The position numbers were made by a program, and so were the translations under genes. Shown one piece after another: positions 35,837-44,531 of a stretch of 64,000 bases of DNA. The DNA is from Actinomadura opuntiae. GTDB lineage: Bacteria; Actinomycetota; Actinomycetes; Streptosporangiales; Streptosporangiaceae. The stretch covers positions 1 through 64,000 of the forward strand of contig NZ_JASNWF010000014.1 in assembly GCF_030283205.1 (NCBI RefSeq). The letters are read 5' to 3'. Below the pieces are notes generated by a model that worked only from the letters and a program-made list of their open reading frames with translations, ran no database searches and had not been told where the DNA came from. Numbering within the stretch: the stretch's first letter is position 1; each line of letters opens with the position of its first letter.

Positions 35837-36787
35837 TCAGGCGGTCGTCAGGACGAGCCGGCCGCGCAGCCCGCCCGCCTCCAGCCGCTCGTGCGCCTTG
35901 ACGGCGTCCGCCAGCGGGAGCGTGCCGGCGACCCGCAGCGTCAGGCGACCCGCGTCGACCAGCGCCGACAGGTGCTCCAGCTGCGTGCCGTCCGCGCGTA
36001 TCCACACGTTGTGGACGGTGATCCCGCGCAGCGGCGTCGGCGCGGCCGGGCCGCCGGCGACCGCGACGAACACGCCGCCGCCCCGCACCGCGTCGACCGC
36101 CGCGACCCCCAGCAGCGCCGCGTCCAGCGCGCCGTCGACGCCGCCGGGGACGAGCGCCCGCACGGCGTCGCCGAGGTGCGCGCCGCGCGGGACGAACCAC
36201 TCGGCGCCGAGGTCCCGGACCAGCGCCTCGTCCGCCGCCGAAGCCGCCGCCACGACCCGCAGCCCGCGCTGCACGGCCAGCTCGACCGCGAAACCGCCGA
36301 CCGCACCCGCCGCGCCCGTGACCAGCAGCGTGCCGCCGGACGGAAGGTCCAGCAGGTCGAGGGCCTGCGACGCGGTGAGCCCGTTCAGCGGCAGCGTCGC
36401 GGCCTCGACGGCGGACACCGAGCGCGGCGCGTGCGCGACGGCGGACGCGTCCAGGACGATCGCCTCCGCGTAGGCGCCGAGCGGGACGTCCAGCCGGTCC
36501 TTCAGCCCGATGACCTGGTCGCCGACGGCGAACCGGGCGACGTCCGGGCCGACCGCGTCGACGGTTCCGGCCACGTCCCAGCCGATGCCGATCGGGCCGC
36601 GCGAGCCGAACGGCGGCATCAGCCCCGCGTCGGCAAGGAGACCCGACCGCGTCACCGCGTCCACCGGGTTCACCCCGGCCGCCGCCGTGCGGATCCGGAC
36701 CTGCCCGGGACCGGGGTCGGGCTCGTCGACCTCGGTGATCGTCAGCGACTCGGGGCCGCCGGGCTTCTCCACAATGATCGCGCGCAT
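35837..36787 (-). CDS. zinc-independent quinone oxidoreductase (MDR family)
   Basis: A 316-residue medium-chain dehydrogenase/reductase: AIIVEKPGGPESLTI at the N-terminus, GWDVAGTVDAVGPDVARFAVGDQV in the catalytic domain, and the NADPH-binding TLLVTGAAGAVGGFAVELA (about 148-166). The structural and catalytic zinc cysteines are absent, as expected for NADPH:quinone reductases. The start is ATG at 36787. The HxlR regulator is divergent, 156 bases away, an arrangement common for oxidoreductases that respond to electrophiles or quinones (inference). Confidence 0.9.
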   Translation of the reverse strand: MRAIIVEKPGGPESLTITEVDEPDPGPGQVRIRTAAAGVNPVDAVTRSGLLADAGLMPPFGSRGPIGIGWDVAGTVDAVGPDVARFAVGDQVIGLKDRLDVPLGAYAEAIVLDASAVAHAPRSVSAVEAATLPLNGLTASQALDLLDLPSGGTLLVTGAAGAVGGFAVELAVQRGLRVVAAASAADEALVRDLGAEWFVPRGAHLGDAVRALVPGGVDGALDAALLGVAAVDAVRGGGVFVAVAGGPAAPTPLRGITVHNVWIRADGTQLEHLSALVDAGRLTLRVAGTLPLADAVKAHERLEAGGLRGRLVLTTA

Positions 36788-36943
36788 GCCGAACTCCGTC
36801 CCTGACCTGGTCCGATGTGGGGGAGGCGGGAAACCCGCCGCACGGTCACTGTGGCCCGGAACAGCGCGGCGCCGGAAGAGGTTACCTTCGAGTGCGATCA
36901 GCACCCGGAGGTGAGCCCACAGCATGGCGACCGTGAGTACGAC

Positions 36944-37354
36944 ATGACGACGCAGACCGCGGCCGAGCGGCGGCAGGAGGCGAAGGCCGCGTTCGACTCC
37001 TACATGGAGTCGTGCCCGACGCACGACCTGCTCGGTGTCATCGGCAACAAGTGGACGTCGATGGTCCTGTACCAGCTGACGCAGGGTTCGCGCCGGTACG
37101 CCGAGCTCGCCCGCGCGCTGCCGGGCGTCAGCGCCAAGATGCTCACGCAGACGCTGCGCTCCCTCGAACGCGACGGTTTCGTGGCGCGCGCCGTCACCCC
37201 GTCCGTGCCGGTCCAGGTCGAGTACACGCTGACGCTGCTGGGCGAGCGCCTCGTCCCGCTGCTCGACGCCGTCCGGCACTTCGCCGAGCACAACATCGAC
37301 GAGATCCGGTCGGCCCGCGACCACTACGACGCCGCCTCCGCGGCTGATCGCTAG
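36944..37354 (+). CDS. HxlR-family transcriptional regulator
   Basis: A 136-residue HxlR winged-helix protein. CPTHDLLGVIGNKWTSMVLY is the family signature with the conserved Cys near residue 22, followed by GSRRYAELARALPGVSAKMLTQTLRSLERDGFV (helix-turn-helix) and SVPVQVEYTLTLLGERL (wing). HxlR proteins, such as YodB and QorR, often sense quinones or aldehydes through that Cys and control a divergent quinone reductase, which matches this locus. The ATG at 36944 gives the normal length; earlier in-frame starts extend into the intergenic region. Confidence 0.9.
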   Translation: MTTQTAAERRQEAKAAFDSYMESCPTHDLLGVIGNKWTSMVLYQLTQGSRRYAELARALPGVSAKMLTQTLRSLERDGFVARAVTPSVPVQVEYTLTLLGERLVPLLDAVRHFAEHNIDEIRSARDHYDAASAADR

Positions 37355-37364
37355 GCTGAAACCC

Positions 37365-37523
37365 ATGAAGAAGTGGGAGTACGCGACCGTTCCGCTGCTG
37401 GTCCACGCGACCAAGCAGATCCTCGACAACTGGGGCCAGGACGGGTGGGAGCTCGTGACCGTCCTCCCGGGCCCGAACCCGGAGAACCTGGTGGCCTACT
37501 TCAAGCGGGAGATCCAGTCCTGA
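37365..37523 (+). CDS. DUF4177 protein
   Basis: A 52-residue protein (MKKWEYATVPLLVHATKQIL, DNWGQDGWELVTVLPG) matching DUF4177, a tiny family kept next to the RidA gene in actinobacteria (Rv3678A position in M. tuberculosis). The TGA overlaps the ATG of the RidA gene (TGATG at 37521-37525). Function is unknown; the strict linkage suggests a joint role with RidA. Confidence 0.85.
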   Translation: MKKWEYATVPLLVHATKQILDNWGQDGWELVTVLPGPNPENLVAYFKREIQS

Positions 37524-37984
37524 TGAGCACACCCGAAGAGCGCATCACCGAGCTGGGGCTGGAGCTGCCGGAGGTCGTCACGCCGCTGGCGTCGTACGTG
37601 CCGACGGCGCGGACCGGCTCGCTCGTCTACACCTCCGGGCAGGTCCCGCTGGTGAAGGGCGAGCTCAAGGTGACCGGGAAGGTCGGCGCCGAGGTGTCGC
37701 CCGAGGAGGCGGCCGAGCAGGCGCGGATCTGCGCGCTGAACTGCGTCGCGGCGCTCAAGGCCGAGCTCGGGGAGCTGTCGCGGGTGGTGCGGATCGTCAA
37801 GGTCGTCGGGTTCGTCGCGTCCGCCCCGGACTTCCACGGGCAGCCGCAGGTGATCAACGGCGCCAGCGACCTGCTCGGCGAGGTGTTCGGGGACGCGGGC
37901 AAGCACGCGCGCAGCGCCGTGGGCGTCGCCGTGCTGCCGCGCAACGTGCCCGTCGAGGTCGAGCTGATCGCCGAGGTCTCCTGA
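37523..37984 (+). CDS. RidA family protein
   Basis: A 153-residue RidA/YjgF-like protein with YVPTARTGSLVYTSGQVPLVKG, EAAEQARICALNCVAALKAELG and RSAVGVAVLPRNVPVEVELIAEV. Canonical RidA enzymes deaminate reactive enamines and imines, protecting PLP enzymes; the catalytic Arg is expected in the RSAVGV segment. This subfamily (YjgH/Rv3678c type) is longer than classical RidA and its substrate is not certain. Its start overlaps the DUF4177 stop, so they form one unit. Confidence 0.9.
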   Translation: MSTPEERITELGLELPEVVTPLASYVPTARTGSLVYTSGQVPLVKGELKVTGKVGAEVSPEEAAEQARICALNCVAALKAELGELSRVVRIVKVVGFVASAPDFHGQPQVINGASDLLGEVFGDAGKHARSAVGVAVLPRNVPVEVELIAEVS

Positions 37985-38024
37985 TCCCGGCCTGATCCCG
38001 GCCCGATTCCGGCCCGATTCCGGC
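37981..38024. repeat. four tandem 11-base repeats after the RidA gene
   Basis: The unit CYGATYCCGGC occurs four times in succession (37981, 37992, 38003, 38014); the first copy contains the RidA stop codon. It may form alternative hairpins with the following GC-rich sequence. It looks like a slippage product with no known role. Confidence 0.6.
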
Positions 38025-38121
38025 GGAGCCGGGCCCGGGGACGCCGTAGCCGTGCCCCGGGTTCGGCCCCGCGCCGCGCCCGGGACCGCAGGGTTGACGG
38101 AATGCCATTCGGTATGTCCGA

Positions 38122-39009
38122 ATGAACCGCCATGAGTGCGACGAGTTGGGCGGGGCGATGGTGAACGGGCTGAAGTTGCCGGAATCGATGCGGGAGCAGA
38201 TCGACGACATCCTGGTCGGCCGGGCGCGGCCGGTCCCCGCCCGGCACGCCGCCACCGTCGTCGTGCTCCGCGACCATGACCGGCACGGGCTGCAGGCGTT
38301 CATGCTGCGGCGCGTGCGGTCCATGGCGTTCGCGCCCGGTGCCTACGTCTTTCCCGGCGGCTCGGTCGACCCGCGCGACGGCGACGCCGACCTCGCCTGG
38401 TCCGGACCGTCGCCGGCGGACTGGGGCGCCGCGTTCAAGGCCGACGAGAAGATCGCGCGCGAGCTGGTCTGCGCGGCGGTCCGCGAGACCTTCGAGGAGA
38501 CGCTCGTCCTGCTGGCCGGGCCGACCGGCGACACGGTCGTGGACGACACCCGCGGCGACGAGTGGGAGGCCGACCGGCAGGCGCTGCTGGACCGTTCCCA
38601 GTCGTTCGGCGAGTTCCTGGGCCGGCGCGGCCTCGTGCTGCGCTCGGACCTCCTGCGCCCGTGGGCGCACTGGATCACCCCGAAGATCGAGCCGAAGCGC
38701 TACGACACCCGGTTCTTCGTCGCGGCGATGCCGGAGGGGCAGCGCGCCCGCGACGTCAGCACCGAGGCCGACCAGGTCGCGTGGGTGCGCCCGGCCGAGG
38801 CGGTGGAGCGCGCGCAGGCCGGCGAGTGGTTCATGCTGCCGCCGACCCTGGCGACGCTGAGCGAGCTGGCCGCGTTCGACACCGTCGCCGACGTCCTCGC
38901 CGTGCCCCGCGAGATCGTCGTGTACGAGCCCACCGCGGAGATCATCGACGGCGAGGCGTGGCTGGTGCTGCCCGAGGACGCCGCCCAGTACTACCCGAGC
39001 GGGGCATGA
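38122..39009 (+). CDS. Nudix hydrolase, long actinobacterial type
   Basis: A 295-residue protein with a Nudix fold. AATVVVLRD and the start of the box (YVFPGGSVDPRD, about 75-86) are separated from the catalytic helix VCAAVRETFEETLVLL (about 117-132) by an insert of about 30 residues. The RExxEE residues are intact, so hydrolysis of a nucleoside-diphosphate-linked substrate is likely, but the insert changes the usual spacing. The length and insert resemble RNA-cap or CoA-type Nudix relatives from actinobacteria. The ATG at 38158 is an alternative start. The stop overlaps a possible start of the next gene. Confidence 0.85.
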   Translation: MNRHECDELGGAMVNGLKLPESMREQIDDILVGRARPVPARHAATVVVLRDHDRHGLQAFMLRRVRSMAFAPGAYVFPGGSVDPRDGDADLAWSGPSPADWGAAFKADEKIARELVCAAVRETFEETLVLLAGPTGDTVVDDTRGDEWEADRQALLDRSQSFGEFLGRRGLVLRSDLLRPWAHWITPKIEPKRYDTRFFVAAMPEGQRARDVSTEADQVAWVRPAEAVERAQAGEWFMLPPTLATLSELAAFDTVADVLAVPREIVVYEPTAEIIDGEAWLVLPEDAAQYYPSGA

Positions 39010-39149
39010 CCCGCCGGGTGCCCGCTTATAGGGACTGGTCGCGGGCCGTCATGTGGCGGCTCGCCGGCACGTCCGCGCTGCGGCACCTGGAACGGCTGGG
39101 CTGGAACCCGGTCCGGCACCCCGACCGCGCCTCGGGCAGGATGGGCGAC

Positions 39150-39947
39150 ATGAGCGAGATCGATGGGATGGGCACGGAACGGGCGACCTGCGTGCTCGCG
39201 CCGAACCCGTCCGCGATGACCCTGGACGGCACCAACACCTGGATCATCGGGGAGCCGGGCGCCGAGGAGGTCGTCGTCGTCGACCCGGGCCCCAAGGACG
39301 GCAAGCACCTGCGCCGCGTCGCCGACATCATCGCAGGTCAGGGGCGGCGGGTCGGGCTCGTCCTGCTCACCCACGGCCACCCCGACCACTCGGCGGGCGC
39401 CGCGAAGTTCGCCGGGCTCGCGGGCGGCGGCAAGGGCGGCGGCGTCAAGGTGCGCGCCCTCGACCCGCGGCACCGGCTCGGCGACGAGGGGCTCGGCGAG
39501 GGGGACGTCGTCACCACCGGCGGCCTCGAACTGCGGATCATGGAGACCCCGGGCCACAGCGACGACTCGCTCACGTTCTGGCTGCCGGCGGACCGCGCCG
39601 TCCTCACCGGCGACACCGTACTCGGCTACGGCAGCACGGTGCTGGAGGGGAAGCTCGGCGACTACCTGAGCTCCCTGGACCGGCTGCGCGCCTTCTCCGC
39701 CGACCAGGACGCGGCGGTGATCCTGCCCGGTCACGGCCCGAAGCTGGACGACCCGCTGGCCGCCCTCGACCACTACATCGACCACCGGCGCGAGCGCCTC
39801 GCGCAGGTCGAGGCCGCCGTGGCCGCCGGTGCGCGCACCGCCCGCGAGGTCGTCGAGATCGTCTACGCGGACGTCGACGAGTCGCTGTGGCCAGCGGCCG
39901 AATGGTCGGTCCAGTCGCAGCTGGACTACCTGGACGAGCGCTCCTGA
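39150..39947 (+). CDS. metallo-beta-lactamase fold hydrolase
   Basis: A 265-residue hydrolase in the Rv3677c position. The metal-binding motif is LLTHGHPDHSAGA (HxHxDH), with further ligands in ETPGHSDDS, LTGDTVLG and ILPGHGPKL. The opening TCVLAPNPSAMTLDGTNTW is typical of LACTB2-like enzymes (endoribonuclease or thioesterase type). The ATG at 39150 is preferred. An ATG at 39006, overlapping the Nudix stop (ATGA), would add 48 residues (RVPAYRDWSRAVMWRLAGT) and would make the two genes translationally coupled; this cannot be excluded. Confidence 0.87.
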   Translation: MSEIDGMGTERATCVLAPNPSAMTLDGTNTWIIGEPGAEEVVVVDPGPKDGKHLRRVADIIAGQGRRVGLVLLTHGHPDHSAGAAKFAGLAGGGKGGGVKVRALDPRHRLGDEGLGEGDVVTTGGLELRIMETPGHSDDSLTFWLPADRAVLTGDTVLGYGSTVLEGKLGDYLSSLDRLRAFSADQDAAVILPGHGPKLDDPLAALDHYIDHRRERLAQVEAAVAAGARTAREVVEIVYADVDESLWPAAEWSVQSQLDYLDERS

Positions 39948-40019
39948 CGCTCCGCGCACCGCTGAGCGGAGGCCGGGAGGCGCTGCCTGCCGGAGGCGCT
40001 CCCTGCCCGAAGGCGCGCC

Positions 40020-40706
40020 CTACTTGGAGCGCTTGCGCAGCCGCTCGATGTCGAGGATCACCACGGCGCGCGCCTCGATCCGCAGCCAGTTGCGCTGCGC
40101 GAAGTCGGCGAGGGCCTTGTTGACCGTCTCCCGGGACGCGCCGACGAGCTGCGCCAGCTCCTCCTGGGTGAGGTCGTGGTGCACGTGCAGGCCCGCCTCG
40201 GACGGCTGCCCGAACCGCTCGGCGAGGTCCAGCAGGGCCTTGGCGACCCGGCCCGGCACGTCGGTGAAGACCAGGTCGGCCATCACGTCGTTGGTCTTGC
40301 GGAGCCGCTGGGCGAGCGCGCGCAGCAGCTGCACCGCGACCTCGGGGTGCCCGGTCAGCCAGGGCCGCAGGTCGTCGTGGCCGAGCCCGGCCAGCCGGCA
40401 CTCGGTCACCGCGATGGCGCTGGCGGTGCGGGGCCGCGGGTCGAACAGCGACAGCTCGCCGAACATCTCGCTCGGGCCGAGCACGCTCAGCAGGTTCTCC
40501 CGGCCGTCCGGCGCCGTCCGGGTCAGCTTGATCTTGCCTTCCAGGACGACGTACAGCCGGTCGCCCGTCTCCCCCTCGTTGAAGAGCGTCTGACCGCGTG
40601 CCAGACGCACCTCCGTCACGTTGGCGCGCAGCGCCTTGGCGCCCTGCTCGTCGAGGGCCTCGAAGAGCGGTGCTCTGCTCAGAACGTCCACGTCGCGGTC
40701 GGTCAC
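40020..40706 (-). CDS. crp: Crp/Fnr-family cAMP-responsive regulator
   Basis: A 228-residue CRP. The cyclic-nucleotide domain has LFNEGETGDRLYVVLEGKIKL and the phosphate-binding cassette FGELSLFDPRPRTASAIA (about 70-87). The C-terminal helix-turn-helix is LTQEELAQLVGASRETVNKAL. It lies at the Rv3676/GlxR position, the global cAMP regulator of actinobacteria controlling carbon metabolism and development. GTG at 40706 is chosen because GGAGGAG sits six bases upstream; the longer frame (to 40835) is an unsupported extension. The TetR gene lies divergently beyond a 200-base gap. Confidence 0.92.
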   Translation of the reverse strand: MTDRDVDVLSRAPLFEALDEQGAKALRANVTEVRLARGQTLFNEGETGDRLYVVLEGKIKLTRTAPDGRENLLSVLGPSEMFGELSLFDPRPRTASAIAVTECRLAGLGHDDLRPWLTGHPEVAVQLLRALAQRLRKTNDVMADLVFTDVPGRVAKALLDLAERFGQPSEAGLHVHHDLTQEELAQLVGASRETVNKALADFAQRNWLRIEARAVVILDIERLRKRSK

Positions 40707-40908
40707 GCTTCTCCTCCTCGAAACACCTACATGCATAGTGTGACGTACGTCCCACCGCGTACGTGAAGGTAGGGTCACGGCGCGCCGAAACGCAGGACCG
40801 CCTCCACGATCCCGTTCGCCCAGTGTACGGACCATCCGGTGAATGCCGTCACACCGGTCTCATCTCCTGTTTTCCGGCGGGCCGCGCGTCCCGGGGCGGT
40901 GCTCTATC

Positions 40909-41544
40909 GTGATCCGGGTGCCGCAGTCCTCGCCGCCCCGGCTCCCACGGGGACGCCACGCGCTGTCCCGCGCGGAGGTCGACCGCGTCCACCGCGGGCG
41001 CCTGCTGGCGGCGATGGCCGAGGCGATGACGGAGAAGGGGTACGCCGGCACCTCCGTCGAGGACGTGCTGAGGCGGGCCCGGGTGTCGCGGCAGAGCTTC
41101 TACCGGCTGTTCTCGTCCAAGCTCGACTGCTTCATGGCGGCGTTCGACCAGGCCGGCGAGCTGGTGCGGGAGCGGCTCGCGCAGGCCGCGCAGGGCGGAG
41201 CCGACCCGGTCGACCGGTTCGATCGGGCCATCACCGCTTATCTGGACGCGCTGGCATCCGAGCCCGGCTACGCGCGGCTGTTCCTGGTGGAGGTGTTCGC
41301 CGCCGGGCCCGAGGCCGTCGCCCGCCGCTCGGCGGTGCAGCGCGACCTGGCGTCGGCGCTCGCCGACCTGATGGGCGCCACCGGCGAGTCCGCGCGGTTC
41401 GCGTGCCAGGTCGTCGTCGCGGCGATCGGCACGATGGTGACGCCCGCGGTCGCGTCCGGCGACATGGCCGCCCTCCGCGCCGTCGGGCCGCCGATCGTCG
41501 ACCACGTCCGCACGCTCATCCGCTCGGGCGTCCTGGAGGGTTAG
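40909..41544 (+). CDS. TetR-family transcriptional regulator
   Basis: A 211-residue TetR protein. The N-terminal HTH is AAMAEAMTEKGYAGTSVEDVLRRARVSRQSFYRLFSSKLD, followed by a TetR_C domain (ITAYLDALASEPGYARLFLVEVF). GTG at 40909 is chosen over GTG at 40918; the ATG at 40843 would add a basic leader without conservation. Its stop overlaps the stop of the convergent esterase gene by four bases. The regulated gene and ligand are unknown; fatty acid or esterase-related functions are possible from the neighbours but not shown. Confidence 0.85.
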   Translation: MIRVPQSSPPRLPRGRHALSRAEVDRVHRGRLLAAMAEAMTEKGYAGTSVEDVLRRARVSRQSFYRLFSSKLDCFMAAFDQAGELVRERLAQAAQGGADPVDRFDRAITAYLDALASEPGYARLFLVEVFAAGPEAVARRSAVQRDLASALADLMGATGESARFACQVVVAAIGTMVTPAVASGDMAALRAVGPPIVDHVRTLIRSGVLEG

Positions 41545-42901
41545 GACGGCCCGATCGCGGCGCGGACGGTGGTGTCCTTGCCGTCCGGGGTCGGCGGGAG
41601 GGTGAAGGTCAGGCGTCCGGACGCGGTGGCCCGGGCGGCGATGCGGTGCCCGGGGATCGTGACGGTGTAGCGGGCTCCGGGGCGGTAGGACGGCGGTGTC
41701 GTGATGGTCGCGGTACCGCTCGCCTTCAGGGTGAAGCCCTTGGACGTGGCGTCGCTAAGGCGGCTGAACTCCCGAGGGGTGCGGCGGACGAGCGACACCG
41801 TCCAGCCCCACTGCGTCCACGTCCGGTCGATCGACGCGTAGGAGACACGGACCGGCGGACGCGGCGGCGCCGCGAACGCGCGCATCAGCGGCCCGATCTC
41901 CTCGCGCAGGTCGCGCGCCCAGTACGGGAAGGTGTGCGTGCCGAAGGTGTAGTCGTCGAACCGGCTCGGGATCTTCAACTGCTGGAGGCGGCGGTGGAAG
42001 CTCAGCGTCGACTGGTGCGTGAGGGCCTCGATCCCGATCGCTCCGAGGTCGGGGACGCCGTGGTCGAGCGGCCCGGGGATGCCGGTCGCGGTGTAGAGCG
42101 AGAGCCGCGTCCCGCGCAGGTTGGTCGCGAGGGTGGCCGGGTCGTGGCCGCGCCAGTTGATCCCGTCGGCGAACCGGGAACCGAAGATCGAGTCGGGCGG
42201 GACGCCGTCGTAGGCGGTGGCGACCAGGGAGATCACCCCGTACGCGCCGACCGCGGTGACCGGGTCGTGGGCGATGTCGGGCGCGCCGGAGAACGAGGTC
42301 GCCGAGGCGAACGCGTCGGGATGGCGGGCCGCGTAGCTCATCGCGCCGAACCCGCCCTGGGACAGCCCGGCGATCGCCCTGCCGCGCCGCGCCGCGACGG
42401 TCCGCAGGTTCCGGTCGATCCACGGGATCAGCTGGCCGACGTGGAACGTCTCCCAGCGCGACGGCCCCAGCTTGGTCTTCGGGTCGGCCCAGTCGGTGAA
42501 CCAGCCGCCGCCGTCGCCGTCGAATCCGGCATCCGGCATCACCGTGATCAGCGGTTTCCCGGCGGTCGTGGCCTCGGCGCCGCCCTTGTCCACCCAGTCG
42601 GAGGCCCGTCCGTTCGTCCCGTGGAACAGGTACAGGACGGGATACCGGGCGGTCGGCCGCTGTTCGTAGCCGGTCGGCAGCAGGATCCGGACGTCCACCG
42701 CCCGCCCGAACGCGGCCGTGCCGACGCGGACCGCGTACTGCCGGTCGTCGATCCGCTGGACCCGCTCGACGTGGATCCCGGCGCCGTCGGCGAACCGCAC
42801 GGACGCCGGAGTCCGCGGGGCGGCCTCGGCGGGCCCTGGCGCGAGGAGGACGGGGCCCCGGCCGACACCAGCGCCGTCGCGATGAACCGTCGTGCGCGCA
42901 T
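41541..42901 (-). CDS. secreted alpha/beta-hydrolase esterase (mycolyltransferase-like) with a probable frameshift in the signal peptide
   Basis: The body of the protein is an esterase D/antigen 85-like hydrolase with RYPVLYLFHGTNGRASDWV, the nucleophile elbow IAGLSQGGFGAMS, and a His near FGTHTFPYW. A C-terminal beta-rich tail follows. The N-terminal MRARRFIATALVSAG (ATG at 42901 with GGGAGG seven bases upstream) looks like the start of a signal peptide, and VLLAPGPAEAAPRTPAS in the body frame looks like its end. The two are in different frames, joined near 42845-42860. Either a real frameshift inactivates secretion or the sequence has an error there. A downstream GTG start (around VRFADGAGI) would give a leaderless protein. 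Confidence 0.75.
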
Positions 42902-42925
42902 TCGGGGACCTCCCGGGGAGAAGGG

Positions 42926-43486
42926 TCAGCGTCGGGGACGGGGCGCGTCGGGGCGCACGCGCAGCGTGTCGATCACGGTCGCGAGCATCTCGTAATGGCC
43001 GGCGAGCATGCAAAGCTCGACGCATTCGGGCTCGGTGAGGCGGGCGCGCAGCCGCGCCCAGGTCTCGTCGGAGAGGTCCTGCCGGTGGTGCAGCTCGTCG
43101 GCGGCGGCGAGGATCGCCTGCTCGCGCGGGTTCCAGCCGTCGGCGTCCGGGCCTTTCTTGAGGCGTTCGACGTCCGCCGCGCGGACCCCGGCGCGGCGGC
43201 CGAGCCGCACGTGGTGGTCGAACTCGTAGCGGCAGTCGCGCAGGTGGGCGACGCGCAGGATCACCAGTTCGGTCTCGCGGCGCGCGAGCCTCCCGCCCGG
43301 CATCAGGCGCCCGCCGAACCACAGCCAGCCGCGGAACAGCCCGCGCTGCCGCGCGAGGGTGAGGAACAGGTTGGGCGGCCCGGTCCCGGCGACCCGTCCG
43401 GAGACCGCGCAGATCAGCCAGTTGACGAGCCCGACATCGCGGATCCCGCCCGGCGCCACCCGCGGCGCGTCCGGCGGGGCGCTCAC
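42926..43486 (-). CDS. carboxymuconolactone decarboxylase/AhpD-like family protein
   Basis: A 186-residue helical protein. The AhpD/CMD motif region is ILRVAHLRDCRYEFDHHVRLGRRAGV (ExxxCxxxH-like, about 82-107). One Cys of the AhpD CxxC pair is replaced by the DCRYEFDHH form, as in many CMD relatives lacking peroxidase activity. ELCMLAGHYEMLATVIDTLRV closes the domain. The GTG start overlaps the stop of the upstream SDR gene (GTGA), so the two are co-translated and may act on the same substrate. Confidence 0.87.
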   Translation of the reverse strand: MSAPPDAPRVAPGGIRDVGLVNWLICAVSGRVAGTGPPNLFLTLARQRGLFRGWLWFGGRLMPGGRLARRETELVILRVAHLRDCRYEFDHHVRLGRRAGVRAADVERLKKGPDADGWNPREQAILAAADELHHRQDLSDETWARLRARLTEPECVELCMLAGHYEMLATVIDTLRVRPDAPRPRR

Positions 43487-44361
43487 AGGCCGCGGCCCGG
43501 CTGCGGCGTGGTCAGCGCGGCGTGCTCCTCGCGCGCGATCTCCAGGGCGCGGCGCATCCCCGGCTGGACGAGCCGCTCCAGCACGGGCTGGAGCGCGGCG
43601 CGCGCGGGCAGCGCCCCGGCCACCCACCAGGGCGCCACGATCCGGCGGGACCGGCGGGCGATGCCGCGCTCCAGGGCGTCGATCCCGGCCTCCAGCGGCG
43701 CGACCCGCGACATCGCCCCGCCCCGCGTGCCCTTGGACAGCGCGGCGGCGGCCTCGGTGCCGAAGCCGCGGCTGGTCATGTCGGTGTCGAGCTCGGCGAA
43801 GTAGGCGACGCCGGCCTTGGCGCCCCACGGCCGGAGCTCGACGCGCAGGGTGTCGCCGAGCGCCTCGGCCGCCGCCTTGGACGCGCTGTAGGCGCCGAGC
43901 AGCGGCAGGTGGACGGCGGCGGCGAGCGACGCGATGGTCAGCGCGTAGCCGCGCGGGTGGCTGATGTGCGGGCCGGCGGCCGACAGCGTGTTGTGGACGC
44001 CGAGGACGTTCACCCGCAGGCTCTGCTCCAGCACCGCCGGGTCGCCGCCGATCACCGGCATCTGCGCGGCGACGCCCGCGTTCGCGACGACGGCGTCGAG
44101 GCCGCCGAGCGCGCGGGCGGCCTCGTCCACGGCGGTGCGGACGCGCTCGCGGTCGGTCACGTCGCAGCTCCACCAGGGGGCGTCCCCGCAGCCGGCGGCG
44201 GTGGCGGCGAGCAGGTCGGGTTCGAGGCCGGCCAGGGCGACCCGCGCGCCGCGCGCGTGCAGCCGGGCGGCCAGCGCCGCGCCGATGCCGCGCGCCGCCC
44301 CGGTGATCAGCACGCGCCGGCCCGCCAGGGTGGCCGTCCAGCGTGCGGAGTCGTAGATCAT
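43483..44361 (-). CDS. short-chain dehydrogenase/reductase
   Basis: A 292-residue SDR with the cofactor motif TGAARGIG (20-27), VVANAG (about 91-96), Ser145, Tyr158 and Lys162 (YSASK). The DVT segment at 67-69 contacts the adenine ring. A C-terminal extension (RRIVAPWWVAGALPAR) is typical of membrane-lipid-associated SDRs of mycobacteria and relatives. It is the first gene of a two-gene unit with the CMD-like protein. An AT-rich stretch just upstream (GCATAAAAATACACACTCGTC) probably contains its promoter. Substrate unknown. Confidence 0.9.
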   Translation of the reverse strand: MIYDSARWTATLAGRRVLITGAARGIGAALAARLHARGARVALAGLEPDLLAATAAGCGDAPWWSCDVTDRERVRTAVDEAARALGGLDAVVANAGVAAQMPVIGGDPAVLEQSLRVNVLGVHNTLSAAGPHISHPRGYALTIASLAAAVHLPLLGAYSASKAAAEALGDTLRVELRPWGAKAGVAYFAELDTDMTSRGFGTEAAAALSKGTRGGAMSRVAPLEAGIDALERGIARRSRRIVAPWWVAGALPARAALQPVLERLVQPGMRRALEIAREEHAALTTPQPGRGL

Positions 44362-44531
44362 GCCGGGACGGTAGCATAAAAATACACACTCGTCTTTTTA
44401 AGTGGACGCGGGTCTCACGACCCCGTCGATCGGGAAAGTCCGCAAAACCTCGTAATCAAGTGAGCAATCGGGCGTCTTATGCGGCGGCGGATGGCGACCT
44501 ACGAGGGTTGTGATCAGATGCGTGCTCTGGG

